Of a stretch of 64,000 nucleotides of DNA, positions 8,904 through 16,635 are shown piece by piece (positions within the stretch are counted from its first letter, which is position 1; the number at the start of each line of letters is the position of its first letter). Origin of the DNA: JAWKWA01 sp041397765 (GTDB taxonomy: Bacteria > Pseudomonadota > Alphaproteobacteria > Rhizobiales > Hyphomicrobiaceae). Below the pieces are notes generated by a model. It had not been told where the DNA came from, searched no databases, and was given only the letters and a program-made list of their open reading frames with translations. The DNA lies in the NCBI GenBank assembly GCA_041397765.1, contig JAWKWA010000006.1, positions 174,116-238,115 on the forward strand, in the 5' to 3' direction. Made by a program: the position numbers and the translations under genes.

Positions 8904-9868
8904 CTCGGGTGCAGGATCCTCGGATTGGTCACGATGGCGATGATGTCCGCCGTCAGGTTGAGCATGATGTAGGTGCCCGCGAAAATGAGGGCGCAGGCCT
9001 GGACGACCGGGATGTCGCGCGAGGTCACGCTGTCGACCATGAGCTGGCCGATGCCGGGATAGACGAACACCACCTCGACGACGACGACGCCGACCACCAG
9101 ATAGGCGAGATTGAAGGCGATGACATTGACGATCGGCGCCCAGGCGTTGGGCAGCGCGTGCTTCAGGATCACCTCGCGATTGGGGATGCCCTTGAGGCGC
9201 GCCATCTCGATATAGGGGCTCGCCAGCAGGTTGATGAGCGCGGCACGGGTCATGCGCATCATATGCGCGACGATGACGAGGGTCAGCGTCATCACCGGCA
9301 GCGCGATCCTCGAGATGCGCTCGAGGAGCGGCGTGTCGGCGCTGACATTGGCGAGCGAATAGAAGATCGGGTACTTCACCGCGAGAAACAGCATCAGCAT
9401 GTAGGCGACGAAGAACTCGGGGAACGAGATCGTCGTCAGCGTCAGGGCGTTGACCGTGCGGTCATAGAGACTGTTGCGGTAGAGGGCGGCGGTGATGCCG
9501 AGGAACAAGGCCAGCGGCACGGCGACGAGCGCGGTCACGCCGGCGAGGAAGAGCGTGTTCCACAGCCGTGGCTCGATGATGCCGGCGACGGTGCGCTTGT
9601 AGCCGGCGCGCGCAGCGTAGGACGAGCCGAAGTCGCCTTGGACCGCGTTGGTGATCCAATCGACATAGCGCTCGATCGGCGGGCGATCGAGGCCGATCTC
9701 GTGCTGGAAGGCCTTCACCGTCTCGGGGGTCGCCGACTGGCCGAGAATGGCCTTGGCGAAATCGCCCGGCAGCATCTCGACTGCCGAGAAGATGATGATC
9801 GAGACGACGAAGAGTGTGACCAGGGCCAGCGCCAGACGCTGGACCACGGTCCGCAAGATGGGGTGCAT
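8900..9868 (-). CDS. Peptide-type ABC importer permease (DppB-like)
   Basis: Inner-membrane permease of 322 residues, DppB type: helix 1 at the very N-terminus (LRTVVQRLALALVTLFVVSII), the loop containing LPGDFAKAILG, then five helices and the coupling loop YIEMARLKGIPNREVILKHALPN. Two ATGs are possible. I choose the inner one (MHPILR) because the only ribosome binding site, GAGGG, directly touches the outer ATG at 9877 and is 9 bases from the inner one. Its 3' end overlaps the DppC-like gene by 4 bp. Confidence 0.92.
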   Translation of the reverse strand: MHPILRTVVQRLALALVTLFVVSIIIFSAVEMLPGDFAKAILGQSATPETVKAFQHEIGLDRPPIERYVDWITNAVQGDFGSSYAARAGYKRTVAGIIEPRLWNTLFLAGVTALVAVPLALFLGITAALYRNSLYDRTVNALTLTTISFPEFFVAYMLMLFLAVKYPIFYSLANVSADTPLLERISRIALPVMTLTLVIVAHMMRMTRAALINLLASPYIEMARLKGIPNREVILKHALPNAWAPIVNVIAFNLAYLVVGVVVVEVVFVYPGIGQLMVDSVTSRDIPVVQACALIFAGTYIMLNLTADIIAIVTNPRILHPR

Positions 9869-9959
9869 TCGCCGCATCCCTCGTTATGGTTTGCTCCCTT
9901 TGGTGCCATAGTCGGCCAAAAGGTGATGAAAGGCCACCATAAAATCGGCCGAATGGCAA

Positions 9960-9983
9960 ATGGGCCGCCCTAAGGCGGCCCAT
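9960..9983 (-). terminator. Perfect hairpin between binding-protein and permease genes
   Basis: A perfect 10-bp stem (ATGGGCCGCC / GGCGGCCCAT) with a 4-base loop, 48 bp after the binding-protein stop. There is no U-run, so I read it as an mRNA-stabilising or partial-termination hairpin. These are common after the binding-protein gene of ABC operons, where they give more binding protein than permease. Confidence 0.6.
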
Positions 9984-10030
9984 CCGTCACAGCCTCGAGT
10001 GCCGGGAAACGCCGTCTCCCGGCGCTTCGA

Positions 10031-11619
10031 TCAGCTCTCGAACCACCAGCGCTCGGCGATGCGGGCGCCGTCCTGCGGCCAGTTCACCGCGTACTTCTCG
10101 GGATGCGCGAGCTTGGCCGAATGCGCGTCCACATAGGAGTTGAAGACGAGGTTGATGAGGCCGCCGTCGTCGTGGACGAGCTGCTGCATCTCCGCATACA
10201 TGGCGGCGCGCTTGGTGTCGTCCGTCTCGGCGCGGGCGATGAGCAGGAGCTCGTTGAAGCGCGGATTCTTCCAGAACGTGTCGTTCCAGGCCGCATCCGC
10301 CGCATAGGCCGTCGTGAACATCCAGTCGCAAGTCGGACGGCCGCCCCAGTAGGAGCCGCAGAACGGCTTCTTCTGCCAGACATTGTCCCAGTAGCTGTCG
10401 TCGGCCTCGCGGATGACGTTGATGTCGATGTTGCAGGCCTTGGCATGCTCCTGCCACAGCACCGCCGAGTCGACGCAGCCGGCGAAGGCGGCATCGGCGA
10501 CCGAGAGGTCGATCTTCAGGCTGTCGAGGCCGGCCTTCTTCAGATAGGCCTTGGCCTTGTCGGGGTCGTAGGTGTGCTTGGGCTCGGGATCGACGCCGAA
10601 CTTGACCGCCATGGCGATCGGATTGTCGTTGCCGACGGTGCCGTGACCCTGGAACACCTTCTTGACGATGTCCTCGCGGTTCAGCGGTGCTTCAGCGCCA
10701 GGCGGACATTGACGTCGTCGAAGGGCTTGGTCTCCACGTTCATGACGTAGACGTAGTGGCCGTAGCCCGCCTGCTCGAAGATCTTGACGTTCGGGTTCTG
10801 CGCGAGCAGGCCGAGGGTCTTCAGGTCGCAGCGGTCGATATAGTCGACCTCGCCCGAGGTCAGCGCGTTGGTGCGGGCGGCGACGTCCTTGATCGAGAGG
10901 ACCTCGACATTGTCGAACCAGACGGGCTTGTAGTAGTTCGGGTTGCGCTTGAAGGTGGCCTTAACGCCCGGATCGAACTTCTCGAGGATGAAGGCGCCGG
11001 TGCGGATGCCCGACTGCCAGTCGACCTTGCCGTCCTTCGCCGGCATGATCGGGATGTGATAGTCGCTGACGAGGTAGGGGAAGTCGGCATTGCCGGCCTC
11101 GAGCTCGAAGACCACCGTGTCGGGGCCGTCGGCCTTGATCGAGGTGACGGGCTTCAGCAGCGACTTGGCCGGCGATTTCGAATCCTCGGTGCGGTGATGG
11201 GCGTAGGAGGCGAGGACGTCGTCGGCGGTGACCGTCTTGCCGTCGTGGAAGGTGACGCCCTTGCGGATCTTGAAGACCCATTTCTTGGCGCCGTCGGAGG
11301 GCTCCATCGACTCGGCGAGATCGGGAACGGCGCTGCCGTCGGGCGCGATCTCGGTCAGGCTGTTGGCCAGCGTGCCCCACATCGCCATCAGGGTGAACTG
11401 GTCGGGATAGGTGGCGGGATCGAGCGAGTCGGTCGTGGCGCCATGGCCGAGGCCGATGCGGAACGTGCCACCCTTCTTGGGCTCGGCGCGGGCGATGCTG
11501 CTGAACATGGTGTTCGCCGTGGTGGCGGCGACGCCCATGGAGACCGCGCCGACGATGAATTCGCGGCGGTTGAGCTTGCCGAGGCGGGCAAGCAGCGTCA
11601 GGCGACTGATATCGGACAT
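10031..11619 (-). pseudogene. Family 5 peptide-binding protein of the ABC importer, frame-disrupted
   Basis: Extracytoplasmic solute-binding protein of the oligopeptide/nickel (SBP family 5) type. The N-terminus has a twin-Arg-like signal (NRREFIVG plus hydrophobic stretch, ending ARA). It is followed by family features such as RIGLGHG, DGSAVPDLAES, FHDGKTVTADDV and RTGAFILEKFDPG. The frame breaks near 10686: the first part ends ...VRLALKHR-stop and the second resumes at LNREDIVKKVFQGHG. Restoring one missing G/C base gives the normal family sequence VRLALKHALNRED, for a full protein of about 529 residues. It is therefore either a true frameshift or, more likely, a sequencing indel. It is first in the unit with the two permeases, the ATPase and the deiminase. 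Confidence 0.88.
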
Positions 11620-11703
11620 GAGTTGGCATTCCTCCCTTTGCGTGGCCCGGGCGACGAGCGGAACGCCCGAGGCCTACAGGTTAGCGACGAAATGCGGCAA
11701 AGC

Positions 11704-11872
11704 CTAGTGGAGCGAATTCGACAGCCGAGTTCCGGTTTCCGCCGGGTTCGTTCTCAGCCACCAAATTCAAACATCTCACCAGGTTCAAGGGCTTGCTGGC
11801 GGCTCTGGCGATTCCGGCATTGGCTCGCGCAGGTTCTGAAGGGGCAAGCAGATGTCGCAATCGAACCACCGG
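11704..11872 (+). repeat. 169-bp dispersed repeat, degenerate copy
   Basis: Aligns without gaps over 169 bases to the reverse complement of 21799-21967, at roughly 70% identity counted by eye. Both copies begin CTAGTGGAGCGAATT and share the internal blocks AATTCAAA, GCTTGCT, ATTCCGGCATT, GGTTCTGAA and CGAACCAC. This copy has lost most of the internal palindrome pairing and looks older. It sits in a 451-bp gap between the LysR gene and the peptide-binding protein gene; no protein-coding frame is evident in the rest of that gap. Confidence 0.8.
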
Positions 11873-12070
11873 CAGGCAAGACCACGATCGGATCGACGAT
11901 TCCTGCCCGGAGGCAGTGCGGAGTTTCCGGCGGGCCTGCGCCTGCATGGTTAGCCAAGAAGCGCCGGCGGAGCCATCGCATTCCCTAAATGAACGCGGAC
12001 AGTTTTGCTTATGATGGAGCGAAGGGCCGGGTTCGCCGCTGCGGGCGGGCCGCTTTCGGGTTGTCGCGGC

Positions 12071-12991
12071 TCAACCGCCGGAGCCGCTCTGAAGACGCTC
12101 GCGCCAGCCGTCCTCTGCCCGGCAGAACCCCGCCTGGTCGAGCTTGGTGCGGATGGTGTCGACGAGCTTGAGGCCCGGCCCCGACAGTCGCGGATGCTTG
12201 TAGCAAAGGCCGATGCGGATGGGTTCGAGGGGCGGGAAGCCGTCGCTCTCGCCGAGCACGCGCATGCCGGGGGCCATGGTTCCGCGCGTGAGCGCGGAGA
12301 CGCCGAGCCCGGCCTCGACGGCGCGCTGGAGCCCGGAGATGCCGGGGCTCGAATAGGCGATGCGCCAACGCCGCCGTGTCGCCTGGAGCGCAGTGATCAT
12401 GCGTTGGCGGTACTCGCAGCCCTCGGGATGGGCGACGAGGGGGAGGGGGTCACGCGTCTCGACGCCCTTGCCCTCGGCCACTGCCCAGACCGGTTCCTCG
12501 ACCCAGACCCGGGAGAGATAGGGCGAGCCCGGCCGGCCGATGATGGCGACCGCGATATCGATCTCGTCGCCCGCCAGCATGTCGAGGACGCGCGAGGAGA
12601 GCTCGCAGCGGATCTCGATCTCGGCATTGGGATTGGCGCGGGAAAAGTCGGTGACCACCGTTTGCAGGAAGGCCACCGCATAGTCGAGCGGCAGTCCGAT
12701 CCGCAGGGCGGAGGAGGCCTGGTTGCGCTCGAAATTGGCGACCGCCTCGTCGTTCAGCCGCAGCAGCTCGCGGGCATAGGTGACGAGCAGCTCGCCTTCG
12801 CCGGTGAGGCGCAGATGGCGGCCCTCGATATTGATGAGGCGGGTGGCGAGCAGTTCTTCCAGGCGGCGCATCTGCAGGCTGACCGCCGGCTGGGTGCGGC
12901 CGAGGGCGACGCCGGCCTTGGTGTAGCCGCCGAGGTCGACGACGGTGACGAAGGTGCGCAGGAGATCGATCGGCAGGTTGAGGATGCGCAT
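12071..12991 (-). CDS. LysR-type transcriptional regulator
   Basis: A 306-residue LysR regulator: an N-terminal winged helix-turn-helix (residues 5-65, with AGVALGRTQPAVSLQMRRLEELL) and a C-terminal periplasmic-binding-protein-like effector domain (from about 90). The DNA-binding part resembles the subgroup with LDLLRTFV-type openings. GGAG lies 9 bases before the chosen ATG at 12991; longer frames reach back through a repeat and are not credible. It is upstream of, and in the same direction as, the peptide importer genes, about 450 bp from them, so it may regulate them, but the position does not prove it. Confidence 0.9.
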   Translation of the reverse strand: MRILNLPIDLLRTFVTVVDLGGYTKAGVALGRTQPAVSLQMRRLEELLATRLINIEGRHLRLTGEGELLVTYARELLRLNDEAVANFERNQASSALRIGLPLDYAVAFLQTVVTDFSRANPNAEIEIRCELSSRVLDMLAGDEIDIAVAIIGRPGSPYLSRVWVEEPVWAVAEGKGVETRDPLPLVAHPEGCEYRQRMITALQATRRRWRIAYSSPGISGLQRAVEAGLGVSALTRGTMAPGMRVLGESDGFPPLEPIRIGLCYKHPRLSGPGLKLVDTIRTKLDQAGFCRAEDGWRERLQSGSGG

Positions 12992-13050
12992 GCCGGGTTC
13001 ACTCCGGACGCCACGACGCCGGGGCCGAGCCTTCGCCCCCGCCGGCAAGC

Positions 13051-13087
13051 CTAGAGCATGTCCGTCCTCGTTGAAATCGGTTCGACC
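13051..13087 (+). repeat. Fragment of CTAGAGCATGTCC intergenic repeat
   Basis: 37 bases matching 49826-49862 at 31 of 37 positions, including the identical first 14 (CTAGAGCATGTCCG). The second arm of the palindrome seen at 49.8 kb is absent here. It lies in the 301-bp divergent region between the LysR gene and the exosortase gene, which should also carry both promoters. Confidence 0.65.
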
Positions 13088-13292
13088 GGCCCGGTTCTTC
13101 GCGGTCGCTGACGGCCCGCGCGAGGTCGGCCGCGGCTTGGACCGCGATCGCAAGGACGGGCGGCCCTGCCGGTGCGCCCGCGCATAGCCGCGACACCGAC
13201 GGGCGATGTTAACCATCCGGCAATTCCCGCCCCGGAAACTGACCGCCCAACCCCCGATTCGTTCGAGCCGCGGACACAGGGACCAGCGCACC

Positions 13293-14108
13293 ATGGCCGT
13301 CGCCAGCGATCACATCGACAGGTCAGAGCGGTCCGGGGTGCCGCCGCAGCTCATCATCGTCGCCGGCGTCGCGCTCAACGGCTTTGCCGTGCTGATCGCC
13401 GAATCCTGGCAGGCCGAAAGCGGCCCTTCACTCCTCCTCGGCATCAGCCCGTTCGAGCTCATCGCGCTCGGCGTCGCGCTCGTTCTGCTGCGGCCCGGCC
13501 TGATGGCGACAGCTCCGGCCACGATCGGCGTTGCGGAGGTGCTGCTGGCCGCCGCCATGCTGATCCCGAGCTCGACGGCGGCATGGAGCGCGCTCGCCGG
13601 CTATGGGGCATGGCTCGCGCTCCGCCACGACGGCGACGGCCGCAAGGGCGCGCTGATCCTCGTTCTCCTCGCGCTCGCCTCGCTCTGGTCGGGGGTCGGC
13701 ATCAGGCTCGTCGGCGATGCCGTGACACTCGCCGAGGCGCGGCTCATCCATGCGCTGATGGGGCTCGCCGGCCTCGACACGCCACTTGCTGGGACGGCAA
13801 TCGGTCCGCCCGATCAGCATCATGTGGTGCTGATGCCGGCCTGCACCTCGCTACAGGTGCTGCCCAAGGCGCTGCTCGGGCTCGTCGCGCTGGCGCTGGG
13901 GCTCGGACAGGTCTCGCATCTCCGGCTCGCGCTGGCAGGCGGGCTGCTCGCCCTCGTGGTGGTGCTCGCGAACTCCGCCCGCGTCGCGGTGATGACGTTC
14001 TCGCTCGAGCACTTCCACCTCGCGCACGGCGCGGTCGGCTCCAACATCTTCGACGTCGTCGCGGCGCTGTCGGTGTTCGCCGGGGCCTCTCTGGCGGTGC
14101 GGCGATGA
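13293..14108 (+). CDS. Exosortase/archaeosortase-like membrane transpeptidase
   Basis: A 271-residue polytopic membrane protein with about seven to eight hydrophobic segments. In its C-terminal half it carries the three invariant exosortase residues in the right order and setting: Cys184 in MPACTSL, Arg230 in ANSARV and His245 in HGAVGS. Exosortases cleave and re-attach secreted proteins at a C-terminal tripartite signal. I start at MAVASDHI; AGGGA lies about 11 bases upstream, and the longer frame gives a non-protein-like extension. The gene overlaps the next by ATGA, and a plausible target protein is encoded 0.6 kb downstream. It lacks the big EPS gene cluster that accompanies EpsH-type exosortases, and overall similarity to the well-known groups is not obvious by eye. 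A seed name such as one of the single-target Xrt subfamilies may fit, but I cannot assign it. Confidence 0.8.
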   Translation: MAVASDHIDRSERSGVPPQLIIVAGVALNGFAVLIAESWQAESGPSLLLGISPFELIALGVALVLLRPGLMATAPATIGVAEVLLAAAMLIPSSTAAWSALAGYGAWLALRHDGDGRKGALILVLLALASLWSGVGIRLVGDAVTLAEARLIHALMGLAGLDTPLAGTAIGPPDQHHVVLMPACTSLQVLPKALLGLVALALGLGQVSHLRLALAGGLLALVVVLANSARVAVMTFSLEHFHLAHGAVGSNIFDVVAALSVFAGASLAVRR

Positions 14109-14476
14109 GATGGCCCGGCGGAGTGCGAACGGGGATGCTGCTGGTCGTCGTGACGGCAGGCTTCGGGCTGAAGATCGGCCGCTATCTGAGTGAACCGGGC
14201 ATGGGGCCGAGCGCCGCCGAGGCGGAGGTGGTGGCGCTGTTCGCATCTGAGGGCTGGCGCGTCGTTCCCCATGACGGGGTCGAGGAGCGCGAAAGTCTCT
14301 CCATCCTCTTCGAGAAGCCCGGCTGTCCCCGCCCGGTCCACGTGCTGCTCGCGGCCGACGCGGGCACGGGGGCGAAGGCTGGCCGGCCTTTCGTCGAGAT
14401 CGGTGCGGTCGAGGTGTCGCCAGAGGGATCCTGCCGGTCGCCCCTCTTCGACGCGGCGGCGGACGCGGACAATTGA
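14105..14476 (+). CDS. Small membrane-anchored exosortase partner
   Basis: A 123-residue protein with one N-terminal hydrophobic segment (residues 8-24, probable signal anchor). Then comes a soluble domain with ALFASEGWRVV and ESLSILFEKPGC, and a hydrophobic beta-rich part (PVHVLLAADAG, FVEIGAVEV). Its ATG overlaps the exosortase stop (ATGA), so the two are translationally coupled. Position and topology recall EpsI-like partners that accompany or are fused to exosortases, but it is shorter and I do not recognise a named family. Two Cys residues in the domain (PGC and EGSC) could form a disulfide. Confidence 0.75.
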   Translation: MRWPGGVRTGMLLVVVTAGFGLKIGRYLSEPGMGPSAAEAEVVALFASEGWRVVPHDGVEERESLSILFEKPGCPRPVHVLLAADAGTGAKAGRPFVEIGAVEVSPEGSCRSPLFDAAADADN

Positions 14477-14744
14477 GCGGATCGCTCGGTAGAAGCCCTG
14501 GCATTCCCGCCGGCGGGCCTTGCGCGCGGCCGGCGGCATCCTTGCTCCATGCACCCGTCATGCCCGCCCAAGCAAGGCCTTAGGGCTTTGTTCATGCCGG
14601 GAGATTAATGTCCTCGAGCGGTTGCGAGCAAAATTACCGCTCAATGCCAAATACCGATGCCGCGGATTGGTGACGTTCCGCCGCGGCCCAGAACAATGCG
14701 GGAGCGCTTCGGGCGCTGAACCGCTCAGCCGAGGAGAGAAGGCG

Positions 14745-15071
14745 ATGAACGTCGTGCGCATCCTGACAGTCGCAGCGACGATGGCCACGCTCGTCGTCGT
14801 CGTCGACCACGCCTCGGCATTCGGGGTGTTCAATCCGCCCGGGCGCGGTGGCGGCGGCCCGGTGGCAGGCGGCGGAGGCGGTGGCGGCGGCACCGGCGGC
14901 GGCAGCACGGGCGGTGGCGGTCAAGGCGCTCCGATCCCGCTGCTCGGTGCGACGGCCCTCGGCCAGGCGGTGGCGCTGGGAGGTGGCGTGCTGATGTGGC
15001 GGCGCCGGCGCAAGGCTCGCGGCAGCGAGCAGCAGCCGGGTGGCCCTGGCGCCGACTCGCAGATCCGCTGA
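14745..15071 (+). CDS. Gly-rich secreted protein with C-terminal sorting signal, likely exosortase target
   Basis: A 108-residue protein. Residues 1-25 are a Sec signal peptide ending in ASA; residues 26-61 are almost entirely Gly with a little Pro, Ser and Thr. Residues 62-92 form a tripartite C-terminal tail: a short motif (APIPLLGAT), one hydrophobic helix and the basic stop RRRRK. An 18-residue polar tail follows the basic cluster, which is longer than usual. This is the architecture of PEP-CTERM-like sorting signals, with the PEP box replaced. A strong ribosome binding site (GAGGAGAGAAGG) fixes the start at 14745; the frame upstream is nonsense-like. The 268-bp gap before it suggests its own promoter. 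It is the only such tail I see in the window. Confidence 0.78.
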   Translation: MNVVRILTVAATMATLVVVVDHASAFGVFNPPGRGGGGPVAGGGGGGGGTGGGSTGGGGQGAPIPLLGATALGQAVALGGGVLMWRRRRKARGSEQQPGGPGADSQIR

Positions 15072-15293
15072 CGGTCACGACGGCCCTCGAAGCGGCCGGG
15101 GGCTCGGCCGGGACGCCGTTCTCCTTTCGAGCGATCCGGTGCAGCGCCGGCATGCTACCGGCAGTGTGCCGGCCGGCGAGACATTTGCCAGATCATCGAC
15201 GCCGAAGCCTCGGCGAGGCGCAGCGGTGACCAGCGCCGGACCGGCGAGCCGTCGCCGCCGTCCCTCAAGGCTCCGGGCATCGCACTGCCGCCG

Positions 15294-16583
15294 TCACGCC
15301 GGCGCGCCCTCGAGGATCGCCGCCACGCCCATGCCACCGGCGGTGCAGATCGAGATGAGGCCGCGCTCGCCCGGCCGGCCGGCGAGCTGCTTGGCGAGCA
15401 GGCCGAGAATGCGCCCGCCGGTCGCCGCGAAGGGATGGCCATAGGCGATCGAGGAGCCCTTCACATTCAGCTTCGCCCGGTCGATGGCGCCGAGCGGAGC
15501 GTCGCGGCCGATGACGCGGCGGCAGTATTCGGGGTCCTCCCAGGCTTTCAATGTGCAGAGCACCTGGGCGGCGAAGGCCTCGTGGATCTCGTAGAGCTGG
15601 AAATCCTGCAGCGTCATGCCGACCCGGTCGATCATGCGTGAAACGGCGATCGCCGGTGCCATCAGCAGCCCCTCGCCGGCGACGAAGTCGATGCCGGCGG
15701 TCTGCGAGGCGGTGAGGTAGGCGAGCGGCTTCAGGCCGTTGCGGGCCGCCCAATCCTCCGAGGCGAGCAGGACGGAGGAGGCGCCGTCGGTCAGGGGGGT
15801 CGAGTTCGCCGCCGTCAGCGTGCCGCGCTCGCTCTTCTCGAAGACCGGCTTCAAGGTGCGCATCTTCTCGCGGTCGATGTCGGCGCGGATGTTGTTGTCG
15901 CGATAGACGCCGGCGCAGGGCACGACGAGATCGTCGTGAAAGCCCTCCGCATAGGCCTTTGCGGCATTGCGGTGGCTGAGGAAGGCGAGATCGTCCTCGG
16001 CCTCGCGGGTGATGCCGAAGGCCTGCGCCATCAGCTCGGCGTGCTGGCCCATGGAAAGCCCGGTGCGCGGCTCGGCGACGCTCGGCGGCAGCGGCGCCAG
16101 CTCGCCCGGCCGGAAGCCCTTGAACACCTTCAGCCGGTCGCCCCAGGAGCGCGCCTTCTGGAGTTGTATGAGCCGCTGCGAGAACTTGCGCCCGAAAACG
16201 ATCGGCGAATCGCTGGTGGTGTCCGAGCCGCAGGCGATGCCGCAATCGATCTCGCCCGTCGCGATCTTGGCGCCGATGCCCATCGCCGCCTGCAACGAGG
16301 TCCCGCAAGCCTGCATCATGGTGATGCCGGGCGTGTTCTGATGGAGCTTGGTGCCGATCACCGCCTCGCGTGCCAAATTCCAGTCGCGCGAATGGGTGAT
16401 GACGGCGCCGCCGACGACCTCGTCGATCAGCTTGCCCTCGAGGCCGAAGCGCTCGACGAGGCCGTTGAGCGCCGTCGTCAGCATCTCCAGATTGCCGAGT
16501 TCCTGATAGAGCGTGCCGGAGCGGCAGAAGGGAATCCTGATGCCCCCGACAACCGCCACCCGGCGCAACGTGCCGCCCGCCAT
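15294..16583 (-). CDS. fadI: Acetyl-CoA C-acyltransferase (beta-oxidation thiolase)
   Basis: Thiolytic cleavage of 3-ketoacyl-CoA in fatty-acid beta-oxidation. The 429-residue protein has the nucleophile Cys93 in QACGTS, the activating His383 in YGHPFAATGGR and the second Cys413 in CTAGGMG, all as in degradative thiolases. Length and the DWNLAREA-type N-terminal loop fit the FadI/trifunctional beta-subunit branch rather than the shorter PhaA type. It is the last gene of a minus-strand operon after the multifunctional FadJ-like protein, 52 bp away. Confidence 0.92.
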   Translation of the reverse strand: MAGGTLRRVAVVGGIRIPFCRSGTLYQELGNLEMLTTALNGLVERFGLEGKLIDEVVGGAVITHSRDWNLAREAVIGTKLHQNTPGITMMQACGTSLQAAMGIGAKIATGEIDCGIACGSDTTSDSPIVFGRKFSQRLIQLQKARSWGDRLKVFKGFRPGELAPLPPSVAEPRTGLSMGQHAELMAQAFGITREAEDDLAFLSHRNAAKAYAEGFHDDLVVPCAGVYRDNNIRADIDREKMRTLKPVFEKSERGTLTAANSTPLTDGASSVLLASEDWAARNGLKPLAYLTASQTAGIDFVAGEGLLMAPAIAVSRMIDRVGMTLQDFQLYEIHEAFAAQVLCTLKAWEDPEYCRRVIGRDAPLGAIDRAKLNVKGSSIAYGHPFAATGGRILGLLAKQLAGRPGERGLISICTAGGMGVAAILEGAPA

Positions 16584-16635
16584 TCCGTCCTCCCCGTTCG
16601 CGAAAGATGACGGGCTTCCGCCCGGTCACGCATGT

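Noticed and set aside
10031..11619. True pseudogenes at the frameshifted loci
   Set aside because: All disrupted genes are otherwise intact, have normal lengths after a one-base repair, and sit in intact operons; sequence error is the simpler reading, although only reads can settle it.
14520..14744. Longer N-terminus for the Gly-rich target protein
   Set aside because: The extension has no protein-like pattern, whereas the inner ATG has a strong ribosome binding site and begins a clear signal peptide.
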